From Micromonospora mirobrigensis (lineage in GTDB: Bacteria > Actinomycetota > Actinomycetes > Mycobacteriales > Micromonosporaceae), in NCBI RefSeq assembly GCF_900091555.1, contig NZ_FMCX01000004.1, forward strand, positions 248,001 to 312,000: a stretch of 64,000 bases of DNA, written 5' to 3'. Position numbers and translations under genes: made by a program. Shown here piece by piece: positions 53,352 through 62,795 of the stretch. The first letter of the stretch is position 1. Every line of letters begins with the position of its first letter. The notes beneath the pieces are model-generated. The model did no database searches. It was not told where the DNA came from and was given only the letters and a program-made list of their open reading frames with translations.

Positions 53352-55646
53352 TCAGCGCGAGCCGGCGCTGAGCCGGCGGCCCACCGCGGCGATCAGCCGG
53401 TCCAGCTCCGAGCCGAACGGGTTGTCGTGCACGAGGTAGGTCCAGGTGGCCGTCGGCCGGACCAGCTTCGAGGCGTCCGGCTCCCAGTCCTCGGCGAACT
53501 CGGTCTCCTCGAAGGTGGCGATGGTCCGCCGCTCGATCTCCGGGATCAGGTTGGTGAACGCGGGCACCGCCGCCCGGTGGAACTCGTCCAGCGGGTCGAG
53601 CCGGCCCAGCGCGCGCAGGTGCACGCCCTCGCGGACCTCCGACAGCTCGGCCAGGTGCTCGGCCCAGAGCCGGTCGGTGTGGTAGAGCGCGATCGACCGG
53701 GCGGCCCGGGCGAGCAGGTCCTCGTCCATCTCGCCGGCCTTCTCCGGCTCCCGCTCCAGCAGCATCAGCGCGGCCACGTCGCTGGTCAGCAGCCGCTCCC
53801 GGCGCTCGGCCAGCGCCTTGCGCTGCTGCTCGATCACCACGCTGTACCGCCACGTGTTGCGGTGGATCTCGTGGTTGACGCCCTCGGCGACCCGCTGGGC
53901 GTGCTCCACCGCGTAGTCGACCTGGTCGTCGGTGACCAGGCCGTCGGCGTTCATCCGGGGCGACGCCGGCACCGCGTCGGCGGCGTGCCGCACGACCAGC
54001 TCGTCCTCCAGGCTGACGAAGAAGGCCGACCCACCCGGGTCGCCCTGCCGGCCGGCCCGGCCGCGCAGCTGGTCGTCGACCCGCCGGCTGTCGTGCCGGC
54101 CGCTGCCGATGACGTACAGGCCGCCGAGGTCGGCCACCCGGTCCCGGTCGGCCTGGTCGCTGCCGCCCAGGCGGATGTCCACGCCCCGGCCGGCCATCTG
54201 GGTGGAGACGGTCACCGCGCCGTACGCGCCGGCCTCGGCGATGATCGCCGCCTCCTCGTCGTCGTTCTTGGCGTTGAGCACCGCGCAGGGCACCCCGGCG
54301 GCGTGCAGCGCCGCGGCCAGCCCCTCGGACTCCTTCACGTCCAGGGTGCCGACCAGCACCGGCCGGCCGCGCTCGTGGTTGCGCTTGATCTCGTCGACCA
54401 GCGCCTCCTCCTTCTCGGCCCGGGTGGCGTAGATCCGGTCCGGCTCGTCCTCCCGGACGCAGGGGGTGTTCGGCGGGATCACCGCCACCTCCAGGCCGAA
54501 GAACTCGCGCAGCTGGTCGCCGACCAGCACCGCGGTCGCGGTCATCCCGCAGACCCTCGGATAGAGGCCGACGAACGCCTGCACGGCGATGGTGCCCAGC
54601 ACCTCGCCCTCGGCCGTGGCGTCCAGCCCCTCCTTGGCCTCGACCGCCGCCTGGAGGCCGTCCGGCCAGCGGCGGCGCTGCGCAACCCGGCCGCGCATCT
54701 CGTCGATCAGCTCCACCGAGCCGTCCCGGACGATGTAGTCCACGTCCCGGTGCAGCAGGGCGTGCGCGTGCAGCGCCACGTTGACCGCGGAGAGCTGCGC
54801 GACGTGCTCGGTGTCGTACAGGTCGATCCCGCCGAGCTTCGCCTCCACCGCGGCCAGCCCCTCGGCGGTGAACGCCACGCTGCGGCCGTCCTCGGGGATG
54901 GTGTAGTGCCTGCCCTTGCGCAGGCCGCGGACCAGGCCGGCGGCGGCGTGCACCGGGTCCTGCTCGCCGGCGACCGCCCCGGCCAGGACCATCGGCACCC
55001 GGGCCTCGTCGATCAGGATCGAGTCGGCCTCGTCGACGATCGCGGTGGACAGCGGCGGCTGGACCCGGTCGTCGAGGTCGGTGACCAGCTGGTCGCGCAG
55101 GTAGTCGAAGCCCGCCTCGCTGACCGAGACGTAGGTGACGTCGCAGGCGTACGCCGCGCGCCGCTCGTCGGGGGTGGACGCCTCGTTGACCCAGCCGACG
55201 CTCAGCCCGAGCAGGGTGTAGACCGGCTCCATCCACTGGGCGTCCCGGCGGGCCAGGTAGTCGTTGACGGTGAGCACGTGCACCGGGCCGTTGCCCATCC
55301 GGACGTGGCCGTACGCGGCGATGGTGGCGGTGAGCGTCTTGCCCTCACCGGTGGCCATCTCGGCGACCTTGCCGGAGAGCAGCGCCATCGCGCCGAGCAG
55401 CTGCACGTCGTACGGGCGCTGGTCGAGGCCGCGGCGGGCGGCCTCCCGGCCGATCGCGCAGATCTCGGTGTAGCCCTCGGCGGCGCCGGCGGCCTCGGTC
55501 AGCTCGGCGTCGTCGAGCGCCGTCAACTCGTCCTCGCGGGCCTCCACGGCCGGCAGCAGCTTCTCCAGCGGAGCCAGGTCGACCGTCGTCCCCGGGCGCT
55601 GGAGGAACCGCCGGAACCTGGTCTTCAACCGTTGCGACACACCCAT
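53352..55646 (-). CDS. secA2: Accessory Sec translocase ATPase
   Basis: This 764-residue SecA homologue has motor motifs MATGEGKTLTATIAAYGHV (K103), DEADSILIDEARVP and AGRGVDIRLGGSDQ, and FFVSLEDELVVR later. It lacks the C-terminal zinc-binding tail and most of the long SecA linker, so it matches SecA2 and not housekeeping SecA (usually 900 or more residues). No secY2 or glycosylation genes are close, so it probably works with the normal SecYEG, as in mycobacteria. Confidence 0.93.
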   Translation of the reverse strand: MGVSQRLKTRFRRFLQRPGTTVDLAPLEKLLPAVEAREDELTALDDAELTEAAGAAEGYTEICAIGREAARRGLDQRPYDVQLLGAMALLSGKVAEMATGEGKTLTATIAAYGHVRMGNGPVHVLTVNDYLARRDAQWMEPVYTLLGLSVGWVNEASTPDERRAAYACDVTYVSVSEAGFDYLRDQLVTDLDDRVQPPLSTAIVDEADSILIDEARVPMVLAGAVAGEQDPVHAAAGLVRGLRKGRHYTIPEDGRSVAFTAEGLAAVEAKLGGIDLYDTEHVAQLSAVNVALHAHALLHRDVDYIVRDGSVELIDEMRGRVAQRRRWPDGLQAAVEAKEGLDATAEGEVLGTIAVQAFVGLYPRVCGMTATAVLVGDQLREFFGLEVAVIPPNTPCVREDEPDRIYATRAEKEEALVDEIKRNHERGRPVLVGTLDVKESEGLAAALHAAGVPCAVLNAKNDDEEAAIIAEAGAYGAVTVSTQMAGRGVDIRLGGSDQADRDRVADLGGLYVIGSGRHDSRRVDDQLRGRAGRQGDPGGSAFFVSLEDELVVRHAADAVPASPRMNADGLVTDDQVDYAVEHAQRVAEGVNHEIHRNTWRYSVVIEQQRKALAERRERLLTSDVAALMLLEREPEKAGEMDEDLLARAARSIALYHTDRLWAEHLAELSEVREGVHLRALGRLDPLDEFHRAAVPAFTNLIPEIERRTIATFEETEFAEDWEPDASKLVRPTATWTYLVHDNPFGSELDRLIAAVGRRLSAGSR

Positions 55647-55746
55647 GAGCGGCAACGGTACGCGAACCGGGGCGGGTTTCGTGGTCCGCCCGTCCCGGGT
55701 CGGTCAGGATGTCCCACGGCGGGCACGTCCGCCCTGGTCAGCCGGG

Positions 55747-57486
55747 TCAGCCGACGAGCAGCTGGTGGGCGGCCAGCTCCCGGTAGAGGTCGTTGCCGGC
55801 GGTCAGCTCGTCGTGCGTGCCGACGGCCACCACCCGGCCCGAGTCGAGGACCACGATCTGGTCGGCGTCGACCACCGTGGCCAGCCGGTGCGCCACGATC
55901 AACAGGGTCCGGCGCTGGGCCACCGCGTCGATGGCCCGGCGCAGCGCCGCCTCGTTGCGGGCGTCCAGGTTGCTGGTCGGCTCGTCGAGCAGCAGCACCG
56001 GCGGCCCGGCCAGCAGCGCCCGGGCGATGGCCAGCCGCTGCCGCTCGCCGCCGGAGAGCAGCACCCCGCCCTCCCCCACCTGCACGTCCAGCCCCTGCTC
56101 CGAGCGGGTGGCCAGGTGCCCGAGGTTGACCTCGTCGAGGGCGGCCAGCAGCTGCGCCTCGGTGGCCGTCGGGGCGGTGATCAGCAGGTTGGCCCGCAGC
56201 GTGCCGGCGAGCACCGGCGCCTCCTGCTCGACGTAGCCGAGCCGGGCGCGCAGCGCGTCGCGGGGCAGCTCGCGCACGTCCACGCCGTCCAGCCGCAGCG
56301 ACCCGGCGCTCACCTCGTAGAAGCGTTCCACCAGGGCCAGCAGGGTCGACTTGCCGGCGCCGGAGGGGCCGACCAGGGCGGTCCGGCTGCCGGCGGGCAC
56401 GGTGAAGCTGACCTCGTGCAGCACCGGCGTGCCGCCCGGGTAGCCGAAGCTCACCCGGTCGAACTCGAGCGCCGCCGGGCCGGCCGGGACCGGGCCGTCG
56501 CCGGCCGGCCGGTCGGCGGCGCCCTCCAGCGGCACGGCCAGCATCTCCTCGATCCGTTGCAGGGCGCCCAGCCCGGTCTGCAACTGGGTGTACGCGTGCA
56601 CCGCCTGGCCGAGCGGCAGCACCAGGAAGAAGAGGTACATCACGAAGGCCACCAGGTCGCCGACGCTGATCGCCCCGCCGGCCACCCGGGCCCCGCCGAC
56701 GGCGAGCACCAGCAGGAACGCGCCCTGGATGCTGATCGTGCTGACCGGCCCCACCCAGGCCTGCACCCGGGCGACCCGCAGCCCGGCCGCGTACGCCGCC
56801 TCGGCGCTGGCCCCGACGGCCGCCGTCTCCCGGTCCTCGGCCCGGGCGGCCCGGATGGTCCGGGCGGCCGAGAGGGCCCGCTCGACGGCGGAGGTCATCT
56901 CGCCGATCCGCTCCTGGGCCCGGCGGGCCATGCCGCGGACCCGGCGGGCGACGGTGAGGGCGAAGCCGACCCCCACCGCCACCCCGGCCAGGGTCACCCC
57001 GAACAGCACCGGGTCGAGCAGCAGCATCGCCGTCGCCGCGGCGGCCACCATGATCGCGCCGGTGACGGTCTCGAACAGTCCGGAGGTGACCACCGCGCGC
57101 AGCAGCGTGGTGTCCGCCCCGACCCGGGAGAGCAGGTCGCCGGTGCGCCGCCGGTCGTACTCGGCGATCGGCAGCCGCAGCAGGTGCCCGGCGAGCCGGC
57201 GCCGGGTGCCGAGCACCAGCCCCTCGGCGGTGCGTTGCAGCAGGTAGTCCCGGAGCCCGCCGAGCGCGGCGCCGAGCACCACCAGGGTGATCAGGACACC
57301 GATCAGGCCGGCCGCCGGCCGGTGCGCGCCCACCCGGTCCAACGCCTCGCGGGTGAGCAGCGGCTGGCCCAGCGAGGCGGCGGCGCCGGCCAGCGACAAC
57401 GCGCCCACCACGGCGAGGGTGCCGCGGTGGGCGCGCAGGTACGGCAGCAGGGCGGCGAGGCCGACCCGGCGGTCGTCGACGGTCAT
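55747..57486 (-). CDS. ABC exporter, fused membrane and ATPase domains
   Basis: This 579-residue half-transporter has an N-terminal six-helix membrane domain (about 20-310) and an ATPase with Walker A GPSGAGKST (K379), signature LSGGERQRLAIARALL, Walker B VLLLDEPTSNLD and the His switch LLIVAHRL. It works as a dimer to export lipids, drugs or peptides. No partner gene is adjacent. The ATG at 57486 is used; upstream sequence in the same frame is low-quality. Confidence 0.95.
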   Translation of the reverse strand: MTVDDRRVGLAALLPYLRAHRGTLAVVGALSLAGAAASLGQPLLTREALDRVGAHRPAAGLIGVLITLVVLGAALGGLRDYLLQRTAEGLVLGTRRRLAGHLLRLPIAEYDRRRTGDLLSRVGADTTLLRAVVTSGLFETVTGAIMVAAAATAMLLLDPVLFGVTLAGVAVGVGFALTVARRVRGMARRAQERIGEMTSAVERALSAARTIRAARAEDRETAAVGASAEAAYAAGLRVARVQAWVGPVSTISIQGAFLLVLAVGGARVAGGAISVGDLVAFVMYLFFLVLPLGQAVHAYTQLQTGLGALQRIEEMLAVPLEGAADRPAGDGPVPAGPAALEFDRVSFGYPGGTPVLHEVSFTVPAGSRTALVGPSGAGKSTLLALVERFYEVSAGSLRLDGVDVRELPRDALRARLGYVEQEAPVLAGTLRANLLITAPTATEAQLLAALDEVNLGHLATRSEQGLDVQVGEGGVLLSGGERQRLAIARALLAGPPVLLLDEPTSNLDARNEAALRRAIDAVAQRRTLLIVAHRLATVVDADQIVVLDSGRVVAVGTHDELTAGNDLYRELAAHQLLVG

Positions 57487-57521
57487 GCCGAAGACGGTAG
57501 CCCGCGGGCGGGCCGCCGCCG

Positions 57522-58610
57522 TCAGCCGGTGAACACCACCTGGAGCTCCGAACGGCGGCGCTCGGCCAGGTCGGTCAGCACCGTGGGCGCGTCGGCGAGC
57601 GGCTCCACCGCGGTGACCAGGTGCTTGCGGATCAGGTCGCCGTACTGGCGCAGCAGCTCGATGGTCTCCGCGGAGAGCCGCTCCCGGTCCCAGGTCGGGG
57701 CCAGCCCGCGCGGCACCCGGCCGATCTGGGCGCAGCGCAGCGACAGCCCGTTGTGGTGGAACTCCTCGCCGAACCGGACCTCGTCCGCGCCGCCCTGATA
57801 GAAGGCCAGGTCGATGACGGTGCCCTGGGGGCGCAGCAGGCGCAGCGCGAGCTGCATCGCCCACGCCTGCCCGCGGCACTGGAACACGACGTCGGCGCCC
57901 CGGTCGCCGGCCGCGTGGTTCCAGCGGGTCTTGAGCACCACGGCCGGGTCGTCGGCCTCCGGGTCGAGGGTCTCCAGGCCGAGCGCCTCGGCGACCGCCC
58001 GGCGCTGCGGCGTCGGGTCCAGCACCACCACCGAGGCGGCGCCGTGCCGCTTGGCGAGCAGCGCGGTGAGCAGGGCCACGACGCCGCTGCCGACCACCGC
58101 GACCCGGCGGCCGCGGACCCCGTCGCCGAGCGAGCGGACGTCGGTGCCGCACAGGTCGGCCGCGGCGTGCAGCACGCCGTTGGCGCAGATCGGCCCCATG
58201 TGGGCGACGTAGACGCCGAGCATCGGGTCCAGGTCGTCGGGGAGCGGGACGAAGCGTTCGGCGAGCGGGTCGGCGACGTACCCGCTGCGGTGGCCGTAGG
58301 TCATCGCGCCGACGGTGCCCACGGCGATGGCCGGGGTACGGCTCTCCACCACCCGTCCCACCTGCATGTAGCCCAGCCGGGTGACCGGGTACGGGGTGCT
58401 CGCCTCGCCGGGCTGGAACAGCCCGAGACCCGGGTTCCAGGTCACGTTGAGGTAGGGGTTGGTGCCCTTGACGAAGCTCAGCTCGGTGCCGGCGGAGACC
58501 CCGCTGAACAGCGTCTCCACCCGGAAGCTGCCCTCGGGCAGCTCGGTGGCGTCCTGCTCGACCAGTTCCACCCGGCCGGGGCCGGTGACGGCGACCACCC
58601 GGTCACGCAT
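57522..58610 (-). CDS. Zinc-binding alcohol dehydrogenase-like protein
   Basis: This 362-residue medium-chain dehydrogenase has the Rossmann motif VAVVGSGVVALLTALLAKRH with VVVLDPTPQRRAVAEALGLE following. The catalytic zinc ligands of classical members are not obvious near the N-terminus (FSGVSAGTELSFVKGTNPYL), a pattern typical of the subgroup paired with Gfo/Idh/MocA proteins. It overlaps that partner by 8 bp, so the two act in one pathway, probably sugar or cyclitol oxidation. Confidence 0.85.
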   Translation of the reverse strand: MRDRVVAVTGPGRVELVEQDATELPEGSFRVETLFSGVSAGTELSFVKGTNPYLNVTWNPGLGLFQPGEASTPYPVTRLGYMQVGRVVESRTPAIAVGTVGAMTYGHRSGYVADPLAERFVPLPDDLDPMLGVYVAHMGPICANGVLHAAADLCGTDVRSLGDGVRGRRVAVVGSGVVALLTALLAKRHGAASVVVLDPTPQRRAVAEALGLETLDPEADDPAVVLKTRWNHAAGDRGADVVFQCRGQAWAMQLALRLLRPQGTVIDLAFYQGGADEVRFGEEFHHNGLSLRCAQIGRVPRGLAPTWDRERLSAETIELLRQYGDLIRKHLVTAVEPLADAPTVLTDLAERRRSELQVVFTG

Positions 58611-59616
58611 CGACGCTCACCCCCGCGGTGGCCAGCGGCGCGGCGGCCGGGTCGGTGGGCAGCGCGACCGGGCGACCGGTTCGGGCGCTCTCCGAGACGG
58701 CCAGGGCCAGTCGCTGGGTACGCAGCGCCTCGGCGTACGGGACCCGCACGTCGTCGCCGACCCCGCGTACGGCGTCGACGAAGGCGCGGTCGACGGCCAC
58801 CCGGGCGGCGTCCGGGTCGGACTCGACGCGACGCTCGCCGTCGGCGTCCCGGACGGTCAGGCCGTCCTCGGCCAGCGACAGGGCCAGCCCGTCGGCGAGG
58901 ATCTCCAGCCCGGCCCGGTGCTTCCAGATCAACACGCAGGCGGCAGCCAGGGTGCCGACGGCGCCCCCGGCGAAGCGCAGGGTGGCCGCGGTGACCGAGT
59001 CGATGTCGGCCCCGTCCACCGGCGGCGGGGTGCCGTCGCCGTACGCGGTGACCTCCACCGCCTCCCCGACCAGCGCGCGGACCAGGTCCAGCACGTGCGC
59101 GGCCTGCTCGACGACCGGGCCGCCGGAGCGGTCCCGCACCGCCCACCAGGCCACCGGCGGCACCTTGTCCAGCCAGGCGCCGTTGACCATCCGCACCGCA
59201 CGGCCGGCCAGCAGCTCGCGGGCCTGCTCCACCACGTGCAGGTAGCGCCAGTGGTGGCCGACGGCGGTGAGCAGGCCCTTCTCCTCGACCAGGGCGGCGA
59301 TCCGCTCGGCGGTCTCCAGGTCGACGGCGACCGGCTTCTCCACGAACATCGGCACCCCGGCGGCGATCACCGCCTCCTCCACCGGTCCGTGCGCGAACGG
59401 CGGCACGCAGACGTAGACCGCGTCCGGCCCGGCGGCGAGCAGCTCCTCGACGTCGGCGAAGGTACGTGCCCCGTGCGCGCCGGCCAGCGCCTCGGCGGCC
59501 TCCCGCGACACGTCGGTCACGCCCAGGATCTCGACGTCCTCGAATCCGCCCAACACCCGGGCGTGGCGTTGCGCCACCCCGCCGGCCCCTACCAGTCCCA
59601 CCCGGCACGTGCGCAT
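58603..59616 (-). CDS. Gfo/Idh/MocA-family oxidoreductase
   Basis: This 337-residue NAD(P)-dependent dehydrogenase has the N-terminal Rossmann motif RVGLVGAGGVAQRHARVLGG and the family lysine motif MFVEKPVAVDLETAERI. The catalytic HHWRYLHV and GGPVVEQAAHVLDLVRALVG follow. Members oxidise sugars or inositols. It is the first gene of a pair with the zinc-type dehydrogenase. The start is the ATG at 59616, with a TTG one codon before. Confidence 0.92.
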   Translation of the reverse strand: MRTCRVGLVGAGGVAQRHARVLGGFEDVEILGVTDVSREAAEALAGAHGARTFADVEELLAAGPDAVYVCVPPFAHGPVEEAVIAAGVPMFVEKPVAVDLETAERIAALVEEKGLLTAVGHHWRYLHVVEQARELLAGRAVRMVNGAWLDKVPPVAWWAVRDRSGGPVVEQAAHVLDLVRALVGEAVEVTAYGDGTPPPVDGADIDSVTAATLRFAGGAVGTLAAACVLIWKHRAGLEILADGLALSLAEDGLTVRDADGERRVESDPDAARVAVDRAFVDAVRGVGDDVRVPYAEALRTQRLALAVSESARTGRPVALPTDPAAAPLATAGVSVDA

Positions 59617-59827
59617 CAAACGAACCCTCTCGCCACAGTTTCACGTTTCGTCCGAAGCTCTCCCCGGCGGGGCTCCGCGCCAAACCCGTCCGGCGGCGCA
59701 ATCAGCCGTTCACCTGTCCGGAACCGCCTGGTGTGATCTTCGTGATCAAGATGTAAGCGACGAAACCGGTTAGCGCGGGGCCGCCGCTGGGAAAACAAGG
59801 TCTGCGTTTCCGCCACGATCTGGGGGT

Positions 59828-60850
59828 GTGCCCGTGCGGGATACTGAATCGACCGTCTCTCCGGTGGTGGAGGCCTGGGCGACGTACCGGACCACCACGG
59901 CGTCGGAGTGGACGCCGCAACGGCTGATGCGGGCCAAGGGCGACACCAGGGTCAGTGTGGTGCTCCCCGCCCGCAACGAGGAAGCCACGGTCGGCGCCAT
60001 CGTGTCGACGATCCGGGAGCACCTGGTCGACCGCCTCCCGCTGGTCGACGAGCTCATCGTCGTCGACTCCCGGTCCACCGACCGCACCGCGCAGGTGGCC
60101 CGCGCCGCCGGCGCCGAGGTGGTCAGCCAGGACGCGATGACCCGCGGCCTGCCCCGGCTGACCGGCAAGGGCGACGCGCTCTGGGCCGGGCTGGCCGCCG
60201 CCGAGGGCGACGTGGTCGCCTTCGTCGACGCTGACCTACGCGAGTTCCGACCGCACTTCGTCACCGGGCTGATCGGCCCGCTGCTGACCGACCCGTCCGT
60301 CGACTTCGTCAAGGGCTTCTACCACCGGCCCCTGGTCGGTGCGTCCACCGTGGAGCAGGACGGTGGCGGCCGGGTGACCGAGTTGATGGCCCGACCGTTG
60401 CTCAACCTGTTCTGGCCGGAGCTGGCCGGATTCGTGCAACCGCTGGCCGGCGAGTACGCCGGCCGTCGTGACGTCCTGGCCCAGGTGCCGTTCGTCTCCG
60501 GCTACGGCGTGGAGACGGCCATGCTGATCGACCTGCTGGAGCTGGTCGGGCTGGACGCGCTGGCCCAGGTCGACCTCGGCGAGCGCAAGCACCGCCATCA
60601 GGACACCGCGGCGCTGGGCCGGATGTCGGCGCAGATCATGCACACCGCCTGGTCGCGGTTGCAGCGCCGGGGCTGGGCCAGCCCGGGCAGCGTGCCGGCG
60701 CCGCTGCTGACCCAGTTCCGGCGGGGTGGCTCCGAGGCGCTGCCCAACCTGGAGCGGGAGATCGTGGTCAGCGACGTCTCGGTGGAGGAGCGGCCGCCGC
60801 TGGCGCAGCTGCGGCACCGGGTACCGCGCCGCCGGGTGGCGGCCGCATGA
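59828..60850 (+). CDS. gpgS: Glucosyl-3-phosphoglycerate synthase-like GT2/GT81 enzyme
   Basis: This 340-residue glycosyltransferase transfers a sugar from a nucleotide sugar. It has VSVVLPARNEEATVGAIVST at the N-terminus, the metal-binding DxD in VAFVDADLREFRPHF, and the acceptor-loop region GEYAGRRDVLAQVPFVSGYG, all matching GpgS, which makes glucosyl-3-phosphoglycerate for methylglucose polysaccharides. A GTG at 59834 is an alternative start. Next is a GT4 gene. Confidence 0.85.
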   Translation: MPVRDTESTVSPVVEAWATYRTTTASEWTPQRLMRAKGDTRVSVVLPARNEEATVGAIVSTIREHLVDRLPLVDELIVVDSRSTDRTAQVARAAGAEVVSQDAMTRGLPRLTGKGDALWAGLAAAEGDVVAFVDADLREFRPHFVTGLIGPLLTDPSVDFVKGFYHRPLVGASTVEQDGGGRVTELMARPLLNLFWPELAGFVQPLAGEYAGRRDVLAQVPFVSGYGVETAMLIDLLELVGLDALAQVDLGERKHRHQDTAALGRMSAQIMHTAWSRLQRRGWASPGSVPAPLLTQFRRGGSEALPNLEREIVVSDVSVEERPPLAQLRHRVPRRRVAAA

Positions 60851-60962
60851 GGGCACGGCCGCACCGGCCCGGAGCACGACGAGACGCCCGGCCGTGGTGG
60901 CCGGTCGCTGGCGCGCAGCGGACGCCCCCGGGCGACCGCGCCGACGGAAGGAATCCCGCACG

Positions 60963-62120
60963 ATGAGTCTCACGGTCCTGATGAACGCCGGCCCCTGGCT
61001 CTCCGTGCCACCACCCGGCTACGGCGGTATCGAGAACGTGATCGCCACCCTGGTGCCGGAACTGCGGCGACTCGGGGTGCGCGTCGTCCTCGCCTCGGTG
61101 GAGAGCAGCACCCTGCCGGTGGACGAGAAGATCTCGGTCTTCCCCGACGGCCAGTTCCACGCCCTCCAGCGGCCGTACAACCAGGTCTGCGGGGTCTCCC
61201 AGGCGCACCTGGGCGGGGTGGTGCGGGCGCTGCACTCCCGCGACGACATCGACCTGGTGCACGACCACGTCGAGGCGGTCGGGCTGGCGACGATGGCCGC
61301 GATGGGCCCGGCCGGGCCGCCGGTGCTGCACACCCTGCACTGGGACCTGGCCAAGCACCCGGAGCTGTACGGCAACCTCGACGGCGGCGACCGGGTGCGG
61401 GTCAACGGCGTGTCGGCCTCGCAGCTGGCCCGGGCGCCGCAGGCGCTGCGCGACCACTCGGTCGGGCACGTGCACCTGTCCACCCCGCTCGCGGTCGACG
61501 CCGACCGCCGACCCCGGGTGGACAAGGGCGACTACATGATCATCCTGGGCCGGATCAACCCGGGCAAGGGGCAGGACGTCGGCGCGCGGCTGGCGCAGCA
61601 GGCCGGCTTCCCGCTGGTGCTGGCCGGCCCGGTCGGGCCGTACCACCGGCCGGAGGACCTGGCCGCGGCGGGCGACGAGGCCCGGCAGAACCCGGATGTG
61701 CGGTTCTTCTACGACCACGTGGCCCCGCACGTCGACGGCGACCTGGTCCGCTGGGTCGGCACGGTCGCCGGCCAGGAGCGCGACGACCTGCTGGCCGGGG
61801 CCCGCGCGTCGCTGTTCCCGCTGCGCTGGGAGGAGCCCGGCGGCACCGCCGTGGTCGAGTCCCTGGCCCTGGGTACGCCGGTGGTCTCCACCGCGCGGGG
61901 CTGCCTGCCGGAGCTGATCGAGCACGGCCGCACCGGGCTGCTCACCACCGATGAGGAGGAGCTGGGTGACCTGGTGATCGCGGCCGGCCTGCTGGACCCG
62001 GACGAGTGCCGGCGGGAGGCGGCCACCCGGTTCACCCCCGCGGTGATGGCCGAGAAGTACGTCGGGCTCTACGAGCGGGTCCGTACGCTCGCCGGGGCCG
62101 GGCGGCTCCAGCCGGTCTGA
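60963..62120 (+). CDS. Glycosyltransferase family 4
   Basis: This 385-residue GT-B enzyme has PPPGYGGIENVIATLVPELR at the N-terminus (acceptor side) and MIILGRINPGKGQDVGARLA, then SLFPLRWEEPGGTAVVESLA with the nucleotide-binding EPGG, at the C-terminus. It uses a nucleotide sugar; the acceptor is unknown. It follows GpgS on the same strand, 112 bp apart, so both may build one glycan. AAGGAAT precedes the ATG. Confidence 0.92.
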   Translation: MSLTVLMNAGPWLSVPPPGYGGIENVIATLVPELRRLGVRVVLASVESSTLPVDEKISVFPDGQFHALQRPYNQVCGVSQAHLGGVVRALHSRDDIDLVHDHVEAVGLATMAAMGPAGPPVLHTLHWDLAKHPELYGNLDGGDRVRVNGVSASQLARAPQALRDHSVGHVHLSTPLAVDADRRPRVDKGDYMIILGRINPGKGQDVGARLAQQAGFPLVLAGPVGPYHRPEDLAAAGDEARQNPDVRFFYDHVAPHVDGDLVRWVGTVAGQERDDLLAGARASLFPLRWEEPGGTAVVESLALGTPVVSTARGCLPELIEHGRTGLLTTDEEELGDLVIAAGLLDPDECRREAATRFTPAVMAEKYVGLYERVRTLAGAGRLQPV

Positions 62121-62137
62121 CCCCCTCCCCGCCTCGA

Positions 62138-62174
62138 CGGGCCCGGTCCGCCGCCTCGGCGTGGACCGGGCCCG
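62138..62174. terminator. Terminator after the GT4 gene
   Basis: A 12-bp perfect stem CGGGCCCGGTCC / GGACCGGGCCCG, then CGTTTG. Confidence 0.8.
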
Positions 62175-62242
62175 CGTTTGTCCGGGCACTGCGCGGGAAT
62201 CCCGCGCCACCGCAAACACCCGTGGCACGGAGGGAGCGCGCG

Positions 62243-62707
62243 ATGGCCAACGCGATGGCGCACAGCCGGGGACGTCGAGGACCGGCCGACGGGCACTCCC
62301 CGGTACGCCGGGCCGCCGCCACGGTCGGCGTGGTCTTCCTGATCGTGGGCGTGCTGGGCTTCGTGCCGGGAATCACCACCCACTACGGTGACCTGTCCTT
62401 CGCCGGTCACGGCTCGGGGGCGAAGCTGCTGGGGCTGTTCCAGGTCTCGGTGCTGCACAACCTCGTCCACCTGGCGTTCGGCGTCGCCGGCCTGGCGCTG
62501 TCCCGGACCATCTCCGGCGCGCGGACCTTCCTGCTCGGCGGCGGGGCGATCTATCTCGTGCTCTGGCTCTACGGCCTGGTGGTCGACCACTCCAGCGGCG
62601 CGAACTTCATCCCGGTGAACAACGCCGACAACTGGCTGCACCTGCTGCTCGGCCTCGGCATGATCGCCCTCGGGGTGCTCACCACCCGTGGTCGTCGTCA
62701 CCGCTGA
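62243..62707 (+). CDS. DUF4383 membrane protein
   Basis: This 154-residue protein has four membrane helices and the DUF4383 pattern VGVLGFVPGITTHYGDLSFA with LLGLFQVSVLHNLVHLAFGV and NADNWLHLLLGLGMIALGVL. The conserved His positions could bind metal or haem. Function unknown. The ATG at 62243 follows GGAGGGAG. Confidence 0.9.
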   Translation: MANAMAHSRGRRGPADGHSPVRRAAATVGVVFLIVGVLGFVPGITTHYGDLSFAGHGSGAKLLGLFQVSVLHNLVHLAFGVAGLALSRTISGARTFLLGGGAIYLVLWLYGLVVDHSSGANFIPVNNADNWLHLLLGLGMIALGVLTTRGRRHR

Positions 62708-62795
62708 GCCGGGGCGACGCGGCGCACCGTCCGGTTTGACCCGGCTACGGCCCGGGTAGTTCGCAGGCCAGCGACGAGACCGAAACGAGGGCCCC

